Below are positions 17,127-25,125 of a DNA stretch of 64,000 nt, piece by piece. The position numbers were made by a program, and so were the translations under genes. Location: positions 1-64,000 of the forward strand of contig NZ_JAUOPD010000001.1 in the NCBI RefSeq assembly GCF_030546745.1. The letters are read 5' to 3'. Numbering within the stretch: the first letter of the stretch is position 1; each line of letters opens with the position of its first letter. This DNA is from Thalassotalea sp. 1_MG-2023 (GTDB lineage Bacteria > Pseudomonadota > Gammaproteobacteria > Enterobacterales > Alteromonadaceae). A model generated the notes under the pieces. That model made no database searches. It was not told the DNA's origin and worked only from the letters and a program-made list of their open reading frames with translations.

Positions 17127-17233
17127 ATCTTATTGATTTATAACAAATGTCGTGTATATGTCATGTAAATGTCGTCGTTAAAATACAGCTTGTAATTGAT
17201 AATTACTCTCAAACTTCAGCAAAGAGTGTATAA

Positions 17234-17698
17234 ATGATTGTTCGAAAATTAAGAATTCAGCGTGGTTGGTCTCAAGATCAACTTGTTCAATTTAGTGGGT
17301 TGAGTGTACGCACTATTCAACGGATTGAAAGGGGGCAAAATGCTGGCTTGGAATCATTAAAATCTTTAGCTGCTGTTTTTGAAGTTAATATTCAAACATT
17401 ACAACAAGAGCCTGTTATGAATGCCGATAGAGAATTATCAAATCAAGAAATCGAAATCATTGAACATGTTAAAGACATCAAAGACTTTTATACGCATCTA
17501 ATTAACTATGCGATAGTGGTAGGAGCACTCTTCATCTTAAACTTTATCATGAGTCCTGGTTACATTTGGGCTTGGTGGGTGGCTTTAGGTTGGGGAATTG
17601 GTGTCATTTCACATGGCTTGAGTGTTTTCGAGGTTGTTAATTTTTTCAGCGCAGATTGGGAAAAAAAACAGATAGAAAAAAGACTAAATAAAAAATAA
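17234..17698 (+). CDS. XRE-type helix-turn-helix regulator with 2TM domain
   Basis: The 154-residue protein joins a Cro/C1-type helix-turn-helix (residues 1-60; RGWSQDQLVQFSGLSVRTIQ then RIERGQNAGLESLKSLAAVF) to a C-terminal '2TM' domain. The latter has two transmembrane helices at about 92-108 and 112-134 flanked by the conserved FYTHLINY and GLSVFEV, and ends in a basic tail. The DNA-binding domain would therefore be anchored to the inner face of the cytoplasmic membrane. The signal and target genes are not evident. Neighbours on both sides are unrelated and on the same strand. Confidence 0.88.
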   Translation: MIVRKLRIQRGWSQDQLVQFSGLSVRTIQRIERGQNAGLESLKSLAAVFEVNIQTLQQEPVMNADRELSNQEIEIIEHVKDIKDFYTHLINYAIVVGALFILNFIMSPGYIWAWWVALGWGIGVISHGLSVFEVVNFFSADWEKKQIEKRLNKK

Positions 17699-17927
17699 CA
17701 TCGTATTACAACGCGTATTATTGAAAGGGATTTCAGTGTATGCAACCTTTGCTTGTTTGTAATGTCTTTGGCGCAGCCAACTTGAGCCTAACCAATAAAA
17801 TGCACACACATTCTAATTAGATTAGAGATTATCACATTAAAAATGCCTGTAATCACATAAGCGTTGTCGTTTATTTTGTTAGACGTTATTTTTAGGTGAA
17901 ATAAATCAACAAATTGATAAGTCTAAA

Positions 17928-18554
17928 ATGCATTCAATACATATTTTATCTTTTCTAATCGCTTGTACGATATCATTAACGGTTACAGCTGATGACGTAA
18001 GTCCGGTTACCGTTAATAAAACAGCCAATTTTCCATTGCTAGATGGCCACTGTGATAGTGCTGAATGGCGAGGAGCGACTCTGTTGCAATTACCTGCCAA
18101 TATCAATATTCATATAATGCACAATGAGCATTCGGTCTTTATATGTGCTCAAGGAAAAGCAGAAGATTATACTGTGCTTGATTTGTATATTGAGCACGGT
18201 GACACGAAAACACTTTATAATTTACACGCCTCAGCCCAGCTTCTAGAGCGTAGATTAATTGAACAACAGTGGAGCAAGTCTGATTTTTGGAATCATAAAG
18301 AGTGGGGTGGGTTTTGGGTGCCTTATGCCGGTGAAGAATCTTCTGAAAGTGGCAAACGAACAAAATTTCTCACCGGATCATCGAGAGAAATTCAAGTGCA
18401 AAAGAAAAAATTTCCCGGTGATGTGTGGCAGATGATGGTTGAAATTAGTGGTATATATCAAAACGGTAAATATGGAGCTAGTTTTACCTATCCTAAAAAT
18501 GCGATTGACACAAATACATCAACGTGGACAACATTTTCATTTTCAACTCATTAA
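17928..18554 (+). CDS. secreted CBM9/DOMON-like protein of unknown function
   Basis: The 208-residue product has a signal peptide (about residues 1-21, ending LTVTA) and then a beta-sandwich reminiscent of carbohydrate-binding module 9-like proteins. FPLLDGHCDSAEWRGATLLQ matches the 'dGxlDd.eW..a' opening, followed by the strand pair IMHNEHSVFICAQG. No enzyme domain is attached. It could bind a sugar or heme-like ligand in the periplasm or outside; this is inferred from a weak resemblance. It stands alone with about 230 bases of featureless sequence upstream. Confidence 0.6.
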   Translation: MHSIHILSFLIACTISLTVTADDVSPVTVNKTANFPLLDGHCDSAEWRGATLLQLPANINIHIMHNEHSVFICAQGKAEDYTVLDLYIEHGDTKTLYNLHASAQLLERRLIEQQWSKSDFWNHKEWGGFWVPYAGEESSESGKRTKFLTGSSREIQVQKKKFPGDVWQMMVEISGIYQNGKYGASFTYPKNAIDTNTSTWTTFSFSTH

Positions 18555-18649
18555 TCGTGTAAAAGCTTGTTAATTTTTATCAAATGGCGCGAAAAAATTA
18601 ATGTTCTAGTCACAACAGGTTTACATTATATTTAAGTTTTTTGAAAATA

Positions 18650-18670
18650 CCTGTCAGAATTTTTTACAGG
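18650..18670. promoter_or_regulatory. possible upstream activator dyad
   Basis: CCTGT (18650-18654) and ACAGG (18666-18670) form a 5-bp dyad with an 11-base spacer, and another ACAGG occurs at 18615-18619. The position, roughly 95-150 bases upstream of a sigma-54-type promoter, is where an enhancer-binding activator would bind. The motif is short and the assignment speculative. Confidence 0.25.
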
Positions 18671-18765
18671 AACCTCAATCATTATCTTGATAATTAAAAG
18701 TTTATTACATTTTAAAGTTATATATTACAGTATGTTATTTGGTTTGTTAACGAAACCTTGCGATC

Positions 18766-18781
18766 TGGTCTGATGATTGCT
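18766..18781 (+). promoter_or_regulatory. sigma-54 (RpoN) type promoter of PEP-CTERM gene
   Basis: TGGTCTGATGATTGCT fits the sigma-54 consensus TGGCACG-N4-TTGCW: TGG and G in the -24 element, TTGCT in the -12 element, and exact GG-to-GC spacing. Transcription would begin near 18792, about 50 bases before the ATG at 18845. A perfect dyad, CAATATC-GGAAT-GATATTG (18798-18816), sits in the predicted leader. In floc-forming bacteria, PEP-CTERM genes are known to be driven by RpoN with the PrsK/PrsR system, so the match is meaningful. Confidence 0.65.
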
Positions 18782-18797
18782 TAGTTGCATATTAGTA

Positions 18798-18816
18798 CAA
18801 TATCGGAATGATATTG
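18798..18816. repeat. perfect 7-bp inverted repeat in PEP-CTERM gene leader
   Basis: CAATATC and GATATTG flank GGAAT. It lies between the predicted sigma-54 start site and the coding region, so it could be a repressor site or an mRNA stem-loop protecting the 5' end. Confidence 0.5.
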
Positions 18817-18844
18817 ACGTTGTAACTTAAAGATGGATGTTCAA

Positions 18845-19489
18845 ATGAAAAAGCTTCTTAGCAAAATTACTGCAATTGCGACATTAAGTGTAGTGTCTAC
18901 ATTTTCAAACGCAGATTTAATCACTACAATCACGCATGATTACGGTCAACAACAATATACGCCAAACAGTTTAGCGTCTAATAATAGTTGTGATACGTTA
19001 AATGCAGATTCAGTAACGATTACCGATAACTCAAATGGTTGTGGTCGTTTTTATGACTACTTTGACTTCTCTACTGTGAATTTTAACACAATTGATAGTT
19101 TTGAATTAACATTAGATTTTGACAATGCTTCAGATCAAGGCATGTGGTTTTGGAAAGAGAATTGGGATGTTAGACCTGGTGCTTCAGCATCTTTAAATTC
19201 TGGTTATGATCGAAACCATGATCAAGGTATTGCCACTACAATCACAATTGATGCCAATACTGTTGATGCACAAATTTTTCAAAATATGATCACAAACCAA
19301 AACTTTTCATTAATGTTTTCGGAAACTTCATTTGGAAATAGAGAGTTTGAGTTAAATAGCGCCTCATTAAGTATTTTTGGTACGCCAGGTGAGCCATTAG
19401 CTGCTGAAATACCAGAGCCGGCACCACTTGCATTGTTAGCTTTAGGCATGTTTGCCTTAGGTGTTTCAAAACGTCGTAATGCTAAATAA
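18845..19489 (+). CDS. PEP-CTERM sorting-domain exported protein
   Basis: The 214-residue product begins with a signal peptide (MKKLLSKITAIATLSVVSTF, cleavage near SNA). It ends with the PEP-CTERM tripartite tail: the motif IPEPAPLALLALGMFALG followed by the basic cluster SKRRNAK. Exosortase would cut at the PEP motif and pass the protein to the surface or extracellular matrix. The body is Asn/Asp/Ser/Thr-rich with two cysteines near residues 45-65 and no recognised domain. I chose ATG 18845 over ATG 18833 since the signal peptide starts MKK; the ribosome binding site is weak for both. A sigma-54-type promoter precedes it. No exosortase gene is in this window. Confidence 0.88.
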   Translation: MKKLLSKITAIATLSVVSTFSNADLITTITHDYGQQQYTPNSLASNNSCDTLNADSVTITDNSNGCGRFYDYFDFSTVNFNTIDSFELTLDFDNASDQGMWFWKENWDVRPGASASLNSGYDRNHDQGIATTITIDANTVDAQIFQNMITNQNFSLMFSETSFGNREFELNSASLSIFGTPGEPLAAEIPEPAPLALLALGMFALGVSKRRNAK

Positions 19490-19519
19490 GCGTTAACTGT
19501 CGTAATAAATAAAATGATT

Positions 19520-19558
19520 AACCTCTGTCATTGAATGTAACAGTGACAGAGGTTTTTT
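19520..19558 (+). terminator. intrinsic terminator after PEP-CTERM gene
   Basis: AACCTCTGTCA (19520-19530) and TGACAGAGGTT (19544-19554) make an 11-bp perfect stem followed by a T-run to 19558. Confidence 0.93.
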
Positions 19559-19717
19559 ATACTTACGTTAAGATATATCATTGCTTGTCATAAAAATGTA
19601 GGAGCTCTAAGTAGCCATCACGCGACAAAAGTTAAGCTGGCACATTTCATGATTCAACAGGTATAATTGCTTTTTTGGCTGTTCAGCCGTAATCGCACTG
19701 ACTTTTTCAAGGTTATT

Positions 19718-20233
19718 ATGCCCGATTTCCTACTTTCCCAGATTTTAGTTACCTTTACATTAATTATTGAATGCTTTGCCATGCAGCTAAAAGATAAAGA
19801 TCGTATCTTGGCGTTGTTATCGTTAAGTTGCTTATTTAATGGTCTTCATTATTTGTTACTAGATCAGCCAACGGCCGGTTATATTTTTCTGTTTTCAAGT
19901 ATTCGTTTTTTGTTGTCTATTAAATGGAAGTTTCAATGGATGGCTGCGGCGTCATTGTGTGTTAGCTTGTTTATCACAATCTATACGTACACGGGGTTAT
20001 TAAGTATATTAGGCTTTATTGCAACCGTTTTTATTACTACCGGTTCTTTTAGCAAGAATGATAAATTTCTACGCTTGATGATGATTTTAGGTGGCTCTCT
20101 TTGGTTAACTCATAACGCTATATTGTGGTCACCTGTCGGAATTCTTGTTGAAGTTATTTTTGTTGGTAGCGGTGCAATTGGCTATTATCGTTATTATCTT
20201 GCGGGTAAATTAAAAATGTCGCAGCAAGATTGA
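19718..20233 (+). CDS. YgjV-family inner-membrane protein
   Basis: The ATG at 19718 has AAGGTT at proper spacing. The 171-residue product is hydrophobic with about five or six membrane helices and matches the YgjV family: LLSLSCLFNGLHYLLLDQPT then AGYIFLFSSIRFLLSIK, and the later GGSLWLTHNAILWSPVG. The role of YgjV is unknown. greB follows after 40 bases on the same strand, so the two may be co-transcribed. A longer in-frame start at 19667 (TTG) lacks a ribosome binding site. Confidence 0.82.
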   Translation: MPDFLLSQILVTFTLIIECFAMQLKDKDRILALLSLSCLFNGLHYLLLDQPTAGYIFLFSSIRFLLSIKWKFQWMAAASLCVSLFITIYTYTGLLSILGFIATVFITTGSFSKNDKFLRLMMILGGSLWLTHNAILWSPVGILVEVIFVGSGAIGYYRYYLAGKLKMSQQD

Positions 20234-20273
20234 ATGATGCATCTTATCAAAGTTAAGAAAATGGTTAATTATC

Positions 20274-20750
20274 ATGAAACGTAGTCATTACATCACACGA
20301 CATGGCTGGGATATGCTGGATCGTGAATTAAAATATTTATGGAAAGATGAACGTCCTCGCGTTACAAAGTCGGTTTCTGAGGCTGCAGCATTAGGCGATA
20401 GAAGTGAAAATGCAGAATATATTTATGGGAAAAAGCGTTTAAGAGAAATTGATCGCCGTGTACGGTTTTTGTCAAAACGTTTAGATGAATTAACCATTGT
20501 TTACCCTGAAAAACAGCAAGAAGGAAAAGTATTTTTTGGTGCATGGGTAAAAGTGATTGATGAACATGATAAAACATTTACCTACCGTATTGTGGGTTCA
20601 GATGAATGGGATGTTTCTAAAGGTGAAATCAGTATAGATTCTCCTGTGGCGCGTGCATTAATTGGTAAACAAGTTGATGACGAAGTGGTCGTGAAAACGC
20701 CAGAGGGTGAGCGTATTTTAGATGTAGTCAAAATTTGGTATAAAAATTAA
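20274..20750 (+). CDS. greB: transcription elongation factor GreB
   Basis: The 158-residue protein has the N-terminal coiled coil with the acidic tip (ALGDRSENAEYIYGKKRLRE) and the C-terminal FKBP-like domain (EGKVFFGAWVKVID then SIDSPVARALIGK). The tip residues Asp-Arg-Ser-Glu-Asn stimulate RNA cleavage by backtracked RNA polymerase. RYLWKDERPxVTKSV-type wording and length identify GreB rather than GreA. A hairpin overlapping the stop codon (20749-20775) may end the transcript. Confidence 0.95.
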   Translation: MKRSHYITRHGWDMLDRELKYLWKDERPRVTKSVSEAAALGDRSENAEYIYGKKRLREIDRRVRFLSKRLDELTIVYPEKQQEGKVFFGAWVKVIDEHDKTFTYRIVGSDEWDVSKGEISIDSPVARALIGKQVDDEVVVKTPEGERILDVVKIWYKN

Positions 20751-20775
20751 GGTGTGCGGGTTGTTAACACACCTT
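20749..20775 (+). terminator. hairpin at the end of greB
   Basis: AAGGTGTG (20749-20756) pairs with CACACCTT (20768-20775) across an 11-base loop. It begins within the stop codon and has no downstream T-run, so it may be a weak or Rho-assisted terminator. Confidence 0.45.
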
Positions 20776-20841
20776 ATGGTAATGAATCATCATTGAAAGA
20801 ACACAAACGTTAATGATTTGTATAACTGAAGCACCAGTCGC

Positions 20842-21693
20842 TTACTTTGATAATACCTTTACCTTTACTTTCGATTGGCAGATATCTAATACTGGCAAAG
20901 GTTTTTTATAAAAGAAAGGGTTATCACGTAATCGTTTCTTGTCAATTTTATCTGCATAGTGCGAGTTATCTGTGTTTTCTACGGCAATTTTGAGCTGTTG
21001 TGCTTTTGGTAAATCTGCCATTACCGTGATATTTTTTATCGTGGTAAACTTTTCAGGTAATACCTCAGGCATCCCTTCTATAACAGCTGTACGTTGAATT
21101 GATTGAACATGCTGCATTCCGAGTATCACTCGGCCAAAAATGGTCATAATGCGGTCTAAATAACGTGGCGCTTGACCATTGGTAATATAAAAGTGGCTGG
21201 TGCCAGTATCAGGTGCTGATTCTCTTGCCATCGCAATGACGCCTGGGCAATGTAATAACCATGCCTTTTGCTCTTTTTGCGAATAACCAACAGCAAAACC
21301 TTTTTTAAAGCCTGTTTGTGGTGCAAACATATCGTGTTGTTGAACTTGGGTAAACGACCAGTTTTCGTCGGTGGTGATTTCTTCTTCAATGGTCAACGGT
21401 GTAATGCCCTTGTCTTTATCTGATCCATCTTGTGGTCCCGCTTGTGCAACGAAACCATCAATTACACGATAGAAGCTTTCACCTTGATAAAACCCATCTC
21501 TTACTAATTTTTTGAAACGTTTTACATGGTTTGGGGCAAACTCGGGCGATAATTCCAATATTACATCACCTTGAGGTAGTGTCATGATCACAGTATTTTC
21601 AGGAGAGACAATACGCCAATCATTATCTAATTTTTCCTTCGCACTAGCCGTAAAGCAAATTATTAGTAAACACGTTAATATGGCTTTAATCAT
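20842..21693 (-). CDS. periplasmic cyclophilin-type peptidylprolyl isomerase
   Basis: The 283-residue protein has a signal peptide (MIKAILTCLLIICFTASAKE). The cyclophilin core at about residues 35-220 shows GFYQGESFYRVIDGFVAQAG and GVIAMARESAPDTGTSHFYI; the latter is the FKBP-independent cyclophilin active-site strand with TS(H/Q)F(F/Y)I. It catalyses cis-trans isomerisation of Xaa-Pro bonds for periplasmic protein folding. It carries an insertion between the core motifs and a C-terminal extension of about 55 residues rich in Lys. AGGAA lies six bases before the ATG. Confidence 0.92.
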   Translation of the reverse strand: MIKAILTCLLIICFTASAKEKLDNDWRIVSPENTVIMTLPQGDVILELSPEFAPNHVKRFKKLVRDGFYQGESFYRVIDGFVAQAGPQDGSDKDKGITPLTIEEEITTDENWSFTQVQQHDMFAPQTGFKKGFAVGYSQKEQKAWLLHCPGVIAMARESAPDTGTSHFYITNGQAPRYLDRIMTIFGRVILGMQHVQSIQRTAVIEGMPEVLPEKFTTIKNITVMADLPKAQQLKIAVENTDNSHYADKIDKKRLRDNPFFYKKPLPVLDICQSKVKVKVLSK

Positions 21694-21806
21694 GATAAAT
21701 TCCTATGTAATGTTAGTGTTTCACGTTAACTCAACTGGCTTGGCGTGATCAAGATAGCTTGATAAAATAATATAAAATTAACCAACGTATTTCACTGGAG
21801 ACAACA

Positions 21807-22517
21807 TTGAATAAAAGTTTAATAACCAATGTATTAGCGCTGTTAGTAACCATAAGCGGTTATTATTTTTCTTTGAATGTTGTTTACGCCATGGGGATTT
21901 TTGCTTTATCGGGTGCTATAACTAATTGGCTTGCTGTGCATATGCTTTTTGAAAAAGTCCCTTTTTTGTATGGTTCTGGTGTGATACCTGCGCGTTTTGA
22001 AGAGTTTAAAGCGGCCATTCGTCATTTGATGATGGAGCAATTCTTTACCGAAGATAACATTGATCGGTTTTTATCTGACAATGCTGGTAAGGCGAGTACC
22101 TTTGATTTAGTACCAGTGATTGACAAAATAGATTTGTCGCCAGCTTTTGATAATTTAGTAAAGGTAATCGAAAATTCTTCTTTTGGTGGAATGTTAGCCA
22201 TGGTTGGCGGTAAAGAAGCGCTTGAACCGATGCGTGAACCTTTCATTTTGAAAATGAAAGAAACCGTGGGGGATATTTCGCAAAGTGAACAATTTAATGA
22301 AGCTCTACGAACGCAGTTAGAACAACCAAATGTGATTGCTGAAATGCGTGAAAAAGTAAGCAATATCATTGAAAAACGCTTGAACGAATTAACCCCTAAA
22401 TTAGTAAAAGAAATTGTACAAGAAATGATCCGCCAGCATTTAGGCTGGTTAGTTGTTTGGGGTGGAGTTTTCGGCGGTACTATCGGTTTAATTGCCGCAC
22501 TTACTGGTAATTTTTAA
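21807..22517 (+). CDS. DUF445 membrane-anchored protein
   Basis: The gene starts with TTG at 21807 after GGAG. The 236-residue product has an N-terminal membrane hairpin (GYYFSLNVVYAMGIFALSGA then ITNWLAVHMLFE, the DUF445 signature) and helical cytoplasmic or periplasmic repeats in the middle. A final membrane helix (HLGWLVVWGGVFGGTIGLIA) closes it. DUF445 proteins are inner-membrane proteins with no agreed function. It is transcribed alone. Confidence 0.88.
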   Translation: MNKSLITNVLALLVTISGYYFSLNVVYAMGIFALSGAITNWLAVHMLFEKVPFLYGSGVIPARFEEFKAAIRHLMMEQFFTEDNIDRFLSDNAGKASTFDLVPVIDKIDLSPAFDNLVKVIENSSFGGMLAMVGGKEALEPMREPFILKMKETVGDISQSEQFNEALRTQLEQPNVIAEMREKVSNIIEKRLNELTPKLVKEIVQEMIRQHLGWLVVWGGVFGGTIGLIAALTGNF

Positions 22518-22763
22518 TCACTGTTAATGGTTATATTGAATTACAAATTCATGGTGTTTGCTTAGTTAACCCCCTTAATTAATTGCGGATTATTTTCGTT
22601 AGTGCCTTTTGTACTAAAAGGTAACTGATTTTTCTGTCAAATTGCTTTAATTCTCGCTGGATAGTCGCTATGCTAGCCCTTTCAAATCGGGATTTTACTG
22701 GCATTACGTGCGATGGCGCATTGCAATGCAAAATCTCACTCTATCTATAAGGTAAATGGAGAC

Positions 22764-23951
22764 ATGTTTGGTAGCTTAAAGGCATTGCCTGCCGATCCTA
22801 TTTTAGGTTTATTGGCTAAATATCGTGAAGATTCAAATCCACAAAAAATTGATTTAGGCGTGGGTGTTTATAAAGATGAGGCTGGCCATACGGCTATTTT
22901 AAAGTGTGTGAAAACCGCTGAAAAGCATCGTAACGATACCGAAGATACCAAGGTGTATATTGGCCCAACAGGCTCTCCTTTATTTAATGATGAAATGTCG
23001 AAGCTTATTTTCGGCGATCATAAAGTATTGAGTGAAAACCGTGCCCGAACTGTTTCTACCCCAGGTGGCACAGGTGCATTACGTGTAGCAGCTGAATTTA
23101 TTAAGTCATGTAAAGCGGGCGCAACCATTTGGGTTTCAAATCCTACTTGGGCAAATCATACTGGCTTATTTGAAGCGGCAGGCCTTACGGTCAAAACCTA
23201 TCCTTATTATGATCATGAGAACAAGTGTTTAGACTTTGATGGTATGTTAGCAGCACTGAAAGAAGTCAGTGCTGACGATGCGGTGTTATTACACGCGTGC
23301 TGTCATAACCCGAGCGGTATGGATTTAAACCAAGAACAATGGCAACAAGTTACAGAAGTTGCAAAAGATATTGGCTTTCTACCGGTTGTTGATATGGCAT
23401 ACCAAGGCTTTGGTACAGGTTTAGATGAAGATGCTGCTGGTTTACGTCTATTAGCTAACAATGTTGAAGAAATGGTTGTATGCAGTTCATGTTCAAAAAA
23501 CTTCGGTTTATATCGTGAGCGTATTGGTGCAACTACTATTATAGGTAAGTCATCTACTGCCATTGATATTGCATACTCTGTATTACTTTCAGTAGTACGA
23601 GTTATTTATTCTATGCCACCCGCACATGGCGCAGCATTGGTTGAAACAATACTATCTTCTGATGAATTACGTTCGCAATGGCATCAAGAATTGGCTGAAA
23701 TGCGCAATAGAATTAACGGTAATCGCCAGATAATTGTTGATAAACTAATAGAAAACGGCGTTGAAAGAGATTTTAGTTTTATTACACGTCAAAATGGTAT
23801 GTTTTCGTTTTTAGGTATTACCCCTGAACAAGTACAACGTTTACAAGACGAATTCAGTATCTATATGGTTGGCTCTAGCCGTATGAGCATCGCTGGCATA
23901 GCAAAAAGTAATGTAGATTACTTAGCACAATCAATTGCAAAAGTGCTGTAA
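22764..23951 (+). CDS. aspartate/aromatic amino acid aminotransferase
   Basis: From the ATG at 22764 (GGAG upstream) the 395-residue class I aminotransferase matches AspC/TyrB: MFGSLKALPADPILGLLAKY then PQKIDLGVGVYKDEAG at the start, VWVSNPTWANH-like segment and the pyridoxal phosphate lysine K245 in SSCSKNFGLYRERIG. C-terminal SSRMSIAGIAKSNVDYLA contains the carboxylate-binding Arg. It exchanges amino groups between Asp, Tyr or Phe and 2-oxoglutarate. AspC and TyrB cannot be told apart by eye. A longer in-frame start at 22713 adds 17 atypical residues. Confidence 0.93.
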   Translation: MFGSLKALPADPILGLLAKYREDSNPQKIDLGVGVYKDEAGHTAILKCVKTAEKHRNDTEDTKVYIGPTGSPLFNDEMSKLIFGDHKVLSENRARTVSTPGGTGALRVAAEFIKSCKAGATIWVSNPTWANHTGLFEAAGLTVKTYPYYDHENKCLDFDGMLAALKEVSADDAVLLHACCHNPSGMDLNQEQWQQVTEVAKDIGFLPVVDMAYQGFGTGLDEDAAGLRLLANNVEEMVVCSSCSKNFGLYRERIGATTIIGKSSTAIDIAYSVLLSVVRVIYSMPPAHGAALVETILSSDELRSQWHQELAEMRNRINGNRQIIVDKLIENGVERDFSFITRQNGMFSFLGITPEQVQRLQDEFSIYMVGSSRMSIAGIAKSNVDYLAQSIAKVL

Positions 23952-23983
23952 TAGAAGTCTTTATTTTGTTGAGTCACTTTAAG

Positions 23984-24010
23984 AGCCGAGTATATTTACT
24001 CGGCTTTTTT
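23984..24010 (+). terminator. intrinsic terminator after aminotransferase gene
   Basis: AGCCGAGTA (23984-23992) pairs with TACTCGGCT (23997-24005) around TATT, followed by six more Ts. Confidence 0.93.
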
Positions 24011-24086
24011 ATGTTTGGTGATTAGAGAACGACAGGGTTGGTTGGATGCTTTTCTGTCTAGAAAAACCATTGAATATGATCGTAAT

Positions 24087-24974
24087 CTACTGATGCTTAT
24101 GATTAGAACGCATTAACAGAATAAATATGCCTGCTAAGATAATTAAAATGGTAGAAGGCTCCGGTACTTCAATTGATGGTGAGGCAGTACGAACGGTTTG
24201 AAAATTACCAACAAGTGCATGATTGGTATAAAATCTAACATCATCTAACGTTGCACCATCGCCTGCATTAAACGCACCTTTAGTCGCTAAAAATGTGCCA
24301 CTAATATTAGCACCACCAAAGTTTAATGATGAAAAGTTATCATCGATAAAATTAAACAAAACATTTGCAGACGTTAAACCATCCGATAATAAAATTTGCG
24401 CACCAGAGGCAATCTGTGCGTTGCCTAAGATGTTGATAATTAAGTTATCATTGCTACTACCGTTTATTTGTAAAATATCTGATGAGCCTAGTGTGATTGA
24501 ATCTACATTTACAACATTAAGTTGACTAGCATCTAAGGTGGTTGACTGGCTAATAGCACCTTGAGTTACTCCCGCTAAGTTTTTAGCGGCTTCGCTTGCG
24601 GAAGCAATATCTATTGATAATTGATCAAATTGACTACTGCCATTTTTCTGTACATCGGCACAAATACTTTGCGTACCAGTTACTTTACTTGCTGATCCCA
24701 TTATCAATGTGTTTGAACAGGCATTGCCGTAAACGATCGCCCCTGATGCAAAGCCGATATCTTTACTGGCAGCAACATTACCATAAATATAAGCCTCACT
24801 GCCTAGCACTAATGAGCCATCTACAGGCGAACCGTGAAAATCCCATTGGCCCACACCAATCGTGTATTTATCAGCAACACCAAGATCTACGCCTAAGTCG
24901 ATCAGATCGGCTTGTGCATTGTTCATAATAAACACGTAAAAAATAGCGGTAGTAAAAGCTTTAAACCCGTTCAC
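24087..24974 (-). CDS. PEP-CTERM choice-of-anchor A-like surface protein
   Basis: The GTG at 24974 has AAGGA eight bases upstream. The 295-residue protein has a signal peptide (cleavage near NNAQA) and a C-terminal PEP-CTERM tail (EVPEPSTILIILAGIFILLM then RSNHKHQ). The central and C-terminal body, with NLIINILGNAQIASGAQILL, NVLFNF and ISGTFLATKGAFNAGDGA, matches the choice-of-anchor A domain found on surface proteins with varied anchors. It is presumably secreted and processed by an exosortase encoded elsewhere. The basic end is weak (RSNHKHQ). It is transcribed on the minus strand after, but probably separately from, the HAD unit. Confidence 0.85.
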   Translation of the reverse strand: MNGFKAFTTAIFYVFIMNNAQADLIDLGVDLGVADKYTIGVGQWDFHGSPVDGSLVLGSEAYIYGNVAASKDIGFASGAIVYGNACSNTLIMGSASKVTGTQSICADVQKNGSSQFDQLSIDIASASEAAKNLAGVTQGAISQSTTLDASQLNVVNVDSITLGSSDILQINGSSNDNLIINILGNAQIASGAQILLSDGLTSANVLFNFIDDNFSSLNFGGANISGTFLATKGAFNAGDGATLDDVRFYTNHALVGNFQTVRTASPSIEVPEPSTILIILAGIFILLMRSNHKHQ

Positions 24975-25125
24975 GTTGTAAGTCCTTTATTTATAACCAT
25001 AATGAAAAATGACAGCGTTATCATATCATAAAAAGTAATTAGAGTAATAGCTCTTAATTAAAAAACAATCAAATAATGTGTGAAAAGCAATCGACAATTA
25101 TGTTGTTCATAGCGTTGTTTATAAT

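Noticed and set aside
22022-22369. Minus-strand 115-residue frame
   Set aside because: It is antisense to the DUF445 gene, with low-complexity composition typical of a shadow frame.
24975-25125. Sigma-54 promoter for the second PEP-CTERM gene
   Set aside because: I looked for TGG-N9-TTGC on the minus strand; TTGCT occurs but no GG at the required spacing.
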